Assembly: GCA_003133205.1 (NCBI GenBank)
Contig: PKWK01000307.1
Span: 1 to 12,773, forward strand
Direction of reading: 5' to 3'
Source: Granulicella sp.
Lineage (GTDB): Bacteria > Acidobacteriota > Terriglobia > Terriglobales > Acidobacteriaceae
Length of the DNA: 12,773 nt
In this document: piece after piece, positions 1 to 6,117 of the stretch
How positions within the stretch are numbered: the stretch's first letter is position 1
Layout: each line of letters opens with the position of its first letter
Made by a program: the position numbers and the translations under genes
Notes under the pieces: generated by a model
What the model saw: the letters and a program-made list of their open reading frames with translations, nothing else
Database searches by the model: none
Told to the model about the DNA's origin: nothing

Positions 1-10
1 ACCTGGACAT

Positions 11-1129
11 CTAGCGGTTCACAGAGTTGAGCGCTTGCATGGCGGCGTAATGATCCGGACTAGCTTTGAGGGCCAGTACGAACTCCTGCCGCGCTTGGTC
101 TTGATTGTTGAGTCCAAGCTGGCCGAGCCCAACCATATAGTGAGCGTCCGCGACCAGAGCGCGCTGGGCTGGAGTCGCGTTGGACTGGAACGGTGCTTTG
201 CTCACGGGCGAACTGCCCAGCGATTTTGTGCCTGAATCGATGAGTGCGCCAAAGATGGTCCGGGCGCGATCCGACTGGCCAAGCTTCTCAAGGGCCAACG
301 CCTGGTAGTAGCGTGTAGCCTGCTCAACGCGTACACCAGCGGCGAGACCGCCCATGTTGCCCCGGTTACGGAACTGGCCGGGCCCGCCGGGACGGGCGCC
401 CGCAGCGTCGCCGGCTGGCGCGATCGATGCGTCAGTCCAGAAGCGTTGGGCATTCTCCGAATCGCCCATCGCCTGATAGGCATTGCCGATCCAGTATGAG
501 ACTTCGACTTTGCGGCCACTGACATTGCCGGTCGCTTCCTGCAAGTTGACCGGAATCTGAAGTGCCGCCTGGTAGTCCGCCAGCGCTTGCGCGTAATGCT
601 TGTCGATCATCTGCTGATGGCCACGCGCCAGGTTGGCGTTGATCCATGAGTCGCCCAGAGAGAAACTCCCGCCACCCTCCCAGGCGCGGAAGAACCGTGA
701 CTGCAGCAGTTGAATCGCCGCGTCGGGCTTGCCGGCAAAGATGTCTAGGTTGATCTCGCGGGCGATTACGTCGTCGCGATTGACGACTGCCTGATGCGCT
801 TCCATCAGCGAGAGCCGCTTCTCTGGGGGGACGCCATTTTCCTCGTAGAGCTTGTCCAGATCATTGAGTACCATCGCATTGCCGCCAAATTGGACGGCCT
901 TCTCCAGGGCGGCGAGCGCCTTGTCGCGCTGATTACCCTGGCGCGTATACACCATCGCCAGGTTGCGATAGACAACAGGAAAATCCGCACCCAGTCGGGC
1001 AGACGTCTCCCAGAGAGCGTGCGCCCGCTGCGGCTGCCAATCAAACAAAAGATTGCCCAGATAGTAAGGAGCATGCGAGTCATTTGGGTTTGCTTGCATG
1101 GCATCCTCCAGCACGGCAATCATCTCCAT
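11..1129 (-). CDS. C-terminal TPR part of a split DUF5107 protein
   Basis: This 372-residue reading frame has no signal peptide. It begins in the middle of a TPR solenoid, with a repeat carrying NPNDSHAPYYLGNLL and later helices such as YRNLAMVYTRQGNQ. The segment FFRAWEGGG matches the R-F-x-x-W-E-G-G stretch I know from the C-terminal half of full-length DUF5107 proteins of roughly 1,100 residues. I therefore read it as the missing end of the preceding gene (1120-3423), displaced by one frame, and not as an independent gene. Residues about 235-265 form a Gly/Ala/Pro-rich insert between TPR helices. The ATG at 1129 overlaps the end of the upstream frame by 10 nt and has no convincing Shine-Dalgarno sequence, although translational coupling across the overlap is conceivable. 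TPRs normally mediate protein contacts; no enzymatic motif is visible. The stop is TAG at 11-13. Confidence 0.8.
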   Translation of the reverse strand: MEMIAVLEDAMQANPNDSHAPYYLGNLLFDWQPQRAHALWETSARLGADFPVVYRNLAMVYTRQGNQRDKALAALEKAVQFGGNAMVLNDLDKLYEENGVPPEKRLSLMEAHQAVVNRDDVIAREINLDIFAGKPDAAIQLLQSRFFRAWEGGGSFSLGDSWINANLARGHQQMIDKHYAQALADYQAALQIPVNLQEATGNVSGRKVEVSYWIGNAYQAMGDSENAQRFWTDASIAPAGDAAGARPGGPGQFRNRGNMGGLAAGVRVEQATRYYQALALEKLGQSDRARTIFGALIDSGTKSLGSSPVSKAPFQSNATPAQRALVADAHYMVGLGQLGLNNQDQARQEFVLALKASPDHYAAMQALNSVNR

Positions 1130-1135
1130 CTGGAA
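1120..1135 (-). other. Probable -1 frameshift joining the two halves of the DUF5107 gene
   Basis: On the minus strand the sequence reads CCTTCCAGATGGAGATGATT. In the upstream frame this gives P-S-R-W-R-stop; the downstream frame gives M-E-M-I-A-V-L-E. Adding one base after AGA (for example C, giving AGA CTG GAG ATG) would restore S-R-L-E-M-I-A-V-L-E, which is what I expect at this place in DUF5107 proteins. No homopolymer run or slippery heptamer is present at the junction, which argues against programmed frameshifting. The overlap ATGGAGATGA could in principle support termination-reinitiation. Confidence 0.7.
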
Positions 1136-3423
1136 GGGAACACATAGTCCGTCGGCACCCTTTCCGCCAACCGGTCGTACTCGCGCGCCTTGTCGGTCTG
1201 GTGCATCTGCCGGGCACAGTAGCCCAGGTAGTAGTAGACGAGCGGAGACACTTTGGACTTATCTGGGGTTGCGCTGACGATCTGCGTGAGCAGCGTGGTG
1301 CCGTCCTGCCATAGTCCGGCATCCAGATAGTCCGCAGCCACTTCAAGAGCCGTCGCAGGATGCTCGCTGACGGTCGTCATCAGGGACGTTTCGCTGATGG
1401 GGGATTTCGTTGCCAACCATTGCTCCGCCATGCCCTGCGCATCCAGCGGATCGATCGCGCTGATAACAGCGACCGCAGCCATCGCCTCGTCGTTGTGGCC
1501 GGTGTGGCGCAACAGCGCAGCCCTGAGAGCCAGGGCGCGGATATTCAGAGCGTTCGCCTCCAGGGCATGCTGATCGTACGTCAGAGCCGCGTCGAAGTCG
1601 CCCCGAGTAGAGGCAATCTCCGCCAGCGCGAGGTATCCCGGCGACCGCCACGCCGCGCTCCAGGTCGATTTATAAAGCTGTGCGTTTGCCTCATCCAGTT
1701 TGCCTTGCGCTTTCAGAGCGAGGCCGAGATAGTAGATCGGTTCACCGTCTTTGGGTGATGTGTAGCTCGCAGTGGCGCGTTCCAGAGCCTTGCGCAGCAG
1801 CTTTTCCGCCTCCGCATAGCGGCCAGCCTTGATCGCGTCAATGCCCAGAATCGTGTTAACCCGGATGTCGCCGGGATCGCGGCGCAGGGCCTCCTGCCAG
1901 TACGCGTTGGGATCGCCGCTGGGTGAATGAAACTGCTCCATCCGCAGGCCGGTGAGGTACAACTCTTCGTTTGTCTTTATCTCCGCTGGCGTTGGCGGGT
2001 TCACTACCGGCGGTGGCATTGTTTCGTGCTGCAATTTGACCGGGGAGTACGCGATTAGTTGGCGCCCATCCGCCTGCATCGCGGCCCGAAGATCATGCTC
2101 GTCCACGCCCGCCGGCAAATCAACCTGCTTCACGAAGGAGTGGCCCGGGCTGATCGCGACCGTCTCCTTCAACAAGACCCGGTCCTTCAGCTTGAGTGTG
2201 ACAGTTGCCGATGGACGCGCCTCGGTTGAATAGAATCCCACGGTGGCTTTGCCGTCCTTGATTTCGAGATTGACGGCCGCATCGAGATTCGCGTTCTTGA
2301 CGCCGTCGATATCGCGGAACGGATACCAGTCCTGCGTCCATGTGCGGGATTCGTACGGTTGCAGCCAACTGTAATCCGGCTGATTGTCGGAGTATGCCCC
2401 GACCATCAGCTCAATATACGGCCCGTCTGAATCCGTAAGTAAATGGTCCTCCGCCCGGCCACTGGGGCCGTTGCCCCACGTCCAGAATTTCTTACCCGGA
2501 ACGACATTGTGATCGGCGATGCTCAGAATACCTGCATTCTTGCCGTGATCGTAGCCAGCGAGGAAATCATCCTGGTAGTTCCAGGCAAACATGGAGTTGG
2601 CGCTCAAGTGGTTCTTGTACCAACTCACGTCGACACCTGCCGAAAAGTCCGCATTGTTGAATCTCGTCGTTGCGATCGGCCACGTGGTGAAATCGCGCTT
2701 GCCGTGATACGTCACAAATTGTGTGCTCGGCGGAAAGATGACCTGATAGGTATCGTTGACGTGGACAGCGACGTTGGAGAAGCTGAGCATCGAGGTCGGC
2801 ACCGGAGTCCGGTTGATCATGCGGAACGATGCCTCGAGGTACGACTTTCCCGGAAGCAGCGTCAACCCGACGGCCCAGTCCATGCGATCGCGCAGTTCCA
2901 ATTCACCGATCCAGACTGTCTTTGAGCCGTCTGCGTTTTCATCAACCTTGTATTGCATCGGCAGGAAGCTGGTGGCGCGGTGGTGGTGCGGCAGGTCCCA
3001 TTCGATTCCGCCCGAGATCCATGCACCGAGAAGGCTGATCAGCGCAGGCTTGATGACGTGCTGGTGGTAAATGAAGTCGTATCCGTTGGTCTTGTCCACC
3101 GCCTCGAAGATCTTGCCTCCGAGTTCGGGAAGGATGCCAATCTTCACATACTCGTTTTCTAGATAGACCATGGTGTAGGTCTTGTCTTTCCTCTCGGTCG
3201 TCAGGTTGTCGTAGACCGGATATGGGTAGATGCGATGTTGCGCGCCCTGCGAATTCCCGCCAAAGTAGAACTGCGGGTTGGGATCCGGCGGCCCGATGAG
3301 GTAGGTCGGGATCGTGACCTTCTCTTCCCACACCTTGACCGGCGCTCCAGCGGCGAACAGCAGTGAACTCATCGCAAGGCTGAGCACGAACACAGAAGCT
3401 GAACGGCACATTCCTCTTTGCAT
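1120..3423 (-). CDS. Exported DUF5107 protein with C-terminal TPRs (5' part of split gene)
   Basis: The 767-residue product starts with a Sec signal peptide (residues 1 to about 26, hydrophobic core ending LLFAAGA). Residues about 30-400 match DUF5107, a galactose-mutarotase-like beta-sandwich. Recognisable blocks are ILPELGGKIFEAVD near residue 100 and the following VIKPALISLLGAWISGGIEW and DLPHHHRATSF. A beta-rich linker follows (about 400-480), then TPR helices from about 480 onward, e.g. DPGDIRVNTILGIDAIKAGR. DUF5107 proteins commonly accompany glycoside hydrolases; the biochemical role is unproven, with sugar binding or polysaccharide processing in the periplasm the usual guess. The start is set by GGAG at 3430-3433, six bases before the ATG. 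The gene lies 26 nt after the hydrolase gene, so the two probably form an operon. The frame ends prematurely at PSRWR followed by TGA, just where the family continues with a further TPR. Confidence 0.88.
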   Translation of the reverse strand: MQRGMCRSASVFVLSLAMSSLLFAAGAPVKVWEEKVTIPTYLIGPPDPNPQFYFGGNSQGAQHRIYPYPVYDNLTTERKDKTYTMVYLENEYVKIGILPELGGKIFEAVDKTNGYDFIYHQHVIKPALISLLGAWISGGIEWDLPHHHRATSFLPMQYKVDENADGSKTVWIGELELRDRMDWAVGLTLLPGKSYLEASFRMINRTPVPTSMLSFSNVAVHVNDTYQVIFPPSTQFVTYHGKRDFTTWPIATTRFNNADFSAGVDVSWYKNHLSANSMFAWNYQDDFLAGYDHGKNAGILSIADHNVVPGKKFWTWGNGPSGRAEDHLLTDSDGPYIELMVGAYSDNQPDYSWLQPYESRTWTQDWYPFRDIDGVKNANLDAAVNLEIKDGKATVGFYSTEARPSATVTLKLKDRVLLKETVAISPGHSFVKQVDLPAGVDEHDLRAAMQADGRQLIAYSPVKLQHETMPPPVVNPPTPAEIKTNEELYLTGLRMEQFHSPSGDPNAYWQEALRRDPGDIRVNTILGIDAIKAGRYAEAEKLLRKALERATASYTSPKDGEPIYYLGLALKAQGKLDEANAQLYKSTWSAAWRSPGYLALAEIASTRGDFDAALTYDQHALEANALNIRALALRAALLRHTGHNDEAMAAVAVISAIDPLDAQGMAEQWLATKSPISETSLMTTVSEHPATALEVAADYLDAGLWQDGTTLLTQIVSATPDKSKVSPLVYYYLGYCARQMHQTDKAREYDRLAERVPTDYVFPSRWR

Positions 3424-3449
3424 GGCATTCTCCGAACATCCTTAATTGA

Positions 3450-5255
3450 TTACAGCGGCCACGGTGTAGAAGGCGCACCTGCATCCGACGCCATGGGGTG
3501 CTGCGCAAACGGCAGCACCTTGCCGGCATGTACATCCATCAGTCTCTTATGTGAAGCCTTCGCTGCCCCGATGAGTTCGACATAGGGCCGGTCGGTTACA
3601 TCGACAAAACCGATGTTGTAATTCTCGCCATCCATGCGGCCAAGCACGGGTTCGTCGCGCCATTGGAACCAGTACGCACCCAGGAACCACTCGAGCGAGG
3701 CGGCCTGCTCCACGTAATAGCGATAGGCGTTGCCCCGCTCACGCTGGTCCTTCGCCTGCACCAGCCCGGCAGCGAGACCGTCCGCGGGCACGCCGATATG
3801 GTACTCCCCAATAAGAATTGGCCGCCCAGAAAGGCGGGCGGCGCGGATGATCTGTTTGGTCGGCTCGTATTCGTACACGTTGATGCTGCAAACGTCGAAT
3901 ATCTTGGCCATGATGAGGGCTTCGTCCGACATCTTGCCACCGAAGCGAATTCCTAACAGCAGGTGATTCGGATCGTACTTGCGGACCGCGCCACAGATGA
4001 TGTCCAGATACCTCTCGAAGCAGGCGAGGATAAATTCACGGCGCCGCACAGGCGTGTCGCTCTCAGCGAGAAAGTCCTTCAGCTTCGCCTTCGTCGCCGA
4101 ATCCGGCCCGCCGAGAATCAGGCCGCAAAGCTCACTCTCGCGTCCATTCCACGGCGGTTCATTCCCGACGAAATAGCCGATCAGCAGAGGGTCATTCCTG
4201 CGAGGCGAGCATTGCGTGTTGGCGGCCGCATCAATATCTTCAGCGAACTTCGCCGAGTACACATCTGGCAGACCAAGAAAGGTTGGTCCAAGCGGCCAGC
4301 GAAGAAACGCCGTCCCGGGACGTCCCTGCCCGCCGGTGGTCATGCCCCAGGAATCCAGGCGGCGGTTGGTCCGATCCACGGTCGTGCCCGCGTTATTGCC
4401 GCCAAACCCCGCGCCTCCGCCCGGTGTGCCGTTGATCCCCGTAGAAAGGAACAGGTGCCCCTCGGGATCGACGAACCACCAACGACCGTCGACCTGCTCT
4501 ACGCGGAAGAATCCGGTCGCCTTGGCCTGAGTGTTCCTATAGCCGCCATACCGTCCGTAGCCAAAATCGGCGGCACTCCCGAATGCCTTCTCCTCGGCCG
4601 CCAGTTCGCGCGACAACTGATCGTGGCTCTTCAGCTTGCGAGGCCAGTCAGCCAGAGCCCACTGGCCAAAGGAATCCAGCATCGGACCGCGCTCCAGAAA
4701 CTCTGATCCCTCATCGCTCTTCGACAGATGCACATTGCGCAGTTCGATCACGGGCTTGTTGAGTGGATACTCCATCGCGATGGCGATGAACTCGACGGAA
4801 TGGAGATCTCCGAACGGCCCCCACACCGAATACCATGAGGAATCCGTCCGTCGATTCTGCGCAGAGGCCAGATCGTTGCCGCTCGAATCCCGGCCAACAA
4901 AATACTGCAATGGGATCGACGCGCGCAGCCATGCGTTCTGACCGAAGCCAATGAACGACACGGAACGCGGACCATGGGTGGTATAGGCCCACAACAACAG
5001 CCGCTGGGGTGAACTCATCTGCATCTCCATCACCAGGTGCGAATACGCCGACAAATCCGCGGGAGACTGCTGACCGAGTTCCGTCACGGAGATACGCAGT
5101 TCAGACGACACGCCGTCAAAGACAAACCGCTTCACCGCGTTCACAGCAGATACCGGGTTTGAGTCTTGCAACACAGCGCCAAAAGTTCGCGCGCTCGAAA
5201 TAGCCGGTACCGCTCCCGCAATCAACTTTAGTGCTTGGCGACGACTAACATTCAT
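3450..5255 (-). CDS. Tat-exported clan GH-A glycoside hydrolase, agarase (GH50)-like
   Basis: The predicted 601-residue protein starts with MNVSRRQALKLIAGAVPA, a twin-arginine leader. This start has AGGA at 5263-5266, seven bases upstream; a longer frame from 5285 would put ten residues before the Tat motif and is less likely. Residues about 35-185 look like a carbohydrate-binding jelly-roll domain. From about 250 the catalytic barrel begins with VDGRWWFVDPEGHLFLSTGI, typical of agarase-related enzymes. YFVGNEPPW supplies the probable acid/base (Glu366) and RPILIGEYHIG the probable nucleophile (Glu484); AYWFQWRDEP and GENYNIGFVD follow, as in the family. Such enzymes cleave beta-linked polysaccharide, but the substrate cannot be read from the sequence and a soil organism need not use agar. 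The region between LSTGING and RRLDSWGMTT seems short compared with relatives I remember. It is the first gene of a two-gene unit with the DUF5107 gene. Confidence 0.82.
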   Translation of the reverse strand: MNVSRRQALKLIAGAVPAISSARTFGAVLQDSNPVSAVNAVKRFVFDGVSSELRISVTELGQQSPADLSAYSHLVMEMQMSSPQRLLLWAYTTHGPRSVSFIGFGQNAWLRASIPLQYFVGRDSSGNDLASAQNRRTDSSWYSVWGPFGDLHSVEFIAIAMEYPLNKPVIELRNVHLSKSDEGSEFLERGPMLDSFGQWALADWPRKLKSHDQLSRELAAEEKAFGSAADFGYGRYGGYRNTQAKATGFFRVEQVDGRWWFVDPEGHLFLSTGINGTPGGGAGFGGNNAGTTVDRTNRRLDSWGMTTGGQGRPGTAFLRWPLGPTFLGLPDVYSAKFAEDIDAAANTQCSPRRNDPLLIGYFVGNEPPWNGRESELCGLILGGPDSATKAKLKDFLAESDTPVRRREFILACFERYLDIICGAVRKYDPNHLLLGIRFGGKMSDEALIMAKIFDVCSINVYEYEPTKQIIRAARLSGRPILIGEYHIGVPADGLAAGLVQAKDQRERGNAYRYYVEQAASLEWFLGAYWFQWRDEPVLGRMDGENYNIGFVDVTDRPYVELIGAAKASHKRLMDVHAGKVLPFAQHPMASDAGAPSTPWPL

Positions 5256-5513
5256 AGCTTCGTCCTTTGAGGCAAGCTGGTCCATAAATCGGATTCCTGG
5301 CGATTGCTCGCAAGGTCACACCGGGAACGCATTGCCGTACACGATTACACCGCAGTCAAATTCGCCCAGTCCGAATCGTTTGAATTGTATGCCAGCCAAT
5401 CATGTATCCGGTGCAATCGAAAAGTACACCTCGTTCATCCTGCCTCGCCGCGATGTATTCTTTCACCACCAGATTCATATCATCGTGCAGGGAGGTGATC
5501 TGTCGACGCAAAT
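5256..5513. promoter_or_regulatory. Divergent intergenic region, probable promoters for both sides
   Basis: This 258-bp spacer separates the leftward hydrolase operon from the rightward PAP2 gene and is the longest non-coding stretch in the window. It is visibly AT-richer than the hydrolase gene. On the plus strand TTGAAT (5380-5385) lies 17 bases before TGTATC (5403-5408), a weak sigma-70-like pair. On the minus strand TACAAT (5389-5384) is a good -10 match but lacks a -35 at normal spacing. ACGATT at 5341 and AATCGT near 5374 form a short inverted repeat that may mean nothing. No small gene is convincing here. Confidence 0.35.
5490..5500 (+). promoter_or_regulatory. Unusually long Shine-Dalgarno sequence far from the PAP2 start
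   Basis: GGGAGGTGATC contains ten bases (GGAGGTGATC) perfectly complementary to the usual 3' end of bacterial 16S rRNA. Thirteen bases separate it from the ATG at 5514, longer than the normal 5-9. An in-frame TGA at 5496-5498 and the lack of ATG, GTG or TTG codons in frame between it and 5514 rule out an earlier start in this frame. Confidence 0.5.
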
Positions 5514-6116
5514 ATGAAACCAACGCTCATGCAGCGTATGCGCGTTTATGGACTCGTTCTGTTGCCATGGTTGATTGCGTATGAATCAGTCGTGCGTTTG
5601 GGAGTTCATGAAGGCGCATTGACGACGTATACGTCTTTGGATGCCAGGGTTCCAGTGATTCAGTGGACTGAGGCTGTGTACGCAAGCACCTACTTTGTCG
5701 TCCTGCTTACTCCCGCCCTCCTTCAACGCCGATGCGCGCTACGGCGGTTCGCCACCCAGGCTCTTGTCGCCATGGTCGTCGTATTTCCGATATTTGTCCT
5801 GATACCACTAGTCGCTCCACCCCGTCCATTTATAGCAACCGTTCCGCTCGGACATCTGATGCAACTAGAACGGAGTCTCGATTCAGCGGCTGGGGCATTT
5901 CCGTCCTTCCATGTCATTTGGGCCTGCATCGCCGCTTCTGTGCTGGGGTCCGCTGGGGGATGGAAGAGATACTTCTGGATTGCCTGGGCTACTTTGGTTG
6001 CCGTAAGTTGTCTGACTACAGGCATGCATTCGATCTTGGATGTCGTTTCGGGAATCGTTGTTTATGTATTCATCGCGAGAATCCAGGTCCATTGGCCGGA
6101 TTGTCTCAAGCTGTAG
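5514..6116 (+). CDS. PAP2-family membrane phosphatase/phosphotransferase
   Basis: The 200-residue protein has about six hydrophobic segments. It carries the three PAP2 motif regions: APPRPF around Arg104-Pro105, AFPSFH ending in His133, and SCLTTGMHSILD with His172 and Asp176. In PAP2 enzymes His172 would be the nucleophile, Asp176 its partner and His133 the general acid. The Arg normally found in SRx5Hx3D is Cys166 here, and PSGH is PSFH; this resembles the Aur1/IPC-synthase-like branch more than PgpB, so phospho-head-group transfer is as plausible as dephosphorylation of a lipid phosphate. It is the only plus-strand gene. The ATG at 5514 is the first usable start. Its stop (6114-6116) is one base from the stop of the convergent fusion gene, whose middle domain is a degenerate relative of this protein. 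Confidence 0.8.
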   Translation: MKPTLMQRMRVYGLVLLPWLIAYESVVRLGVHEGALTTYTSLDARVPVIQWTEAVYASTYFVVLLTPALLQRRCALRRFATQALVAMVVVFPIFVLIPLVAPPRPFIATVPLGHLMQLERSLDSAAGAFPSFHVIWACIAASVLGSAGGWKRYFWIAWATLVAVSCLTTGMHSILDVVSGIVVYVFIARIQVHWPDCLKL

Positions 6117-6117
6117 C

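Noticed and set aside
2443..2925. A 160-codon plus-strand open frame opposite the DUF5107 gene
   Set aside because: It is an antisense shadow; the minus strand encodes recognisable DUF5107 sequence over the same bases.
3963..4706. A 247-codon plus-strand open frame opposite the hydrolase gene
   Set aside because: It is an Arg/Pro-rich shadow of a well-supported gene, with no motif and no ribosome binding site; high GC makes long antisense frames common.
5384..5400. A sigma-54-like TGGCATACAATTC on the minus strand
   Set aside because: The downstream GC element is missing at the required spacing; a plain TACAAT -10 is the simpler reading.
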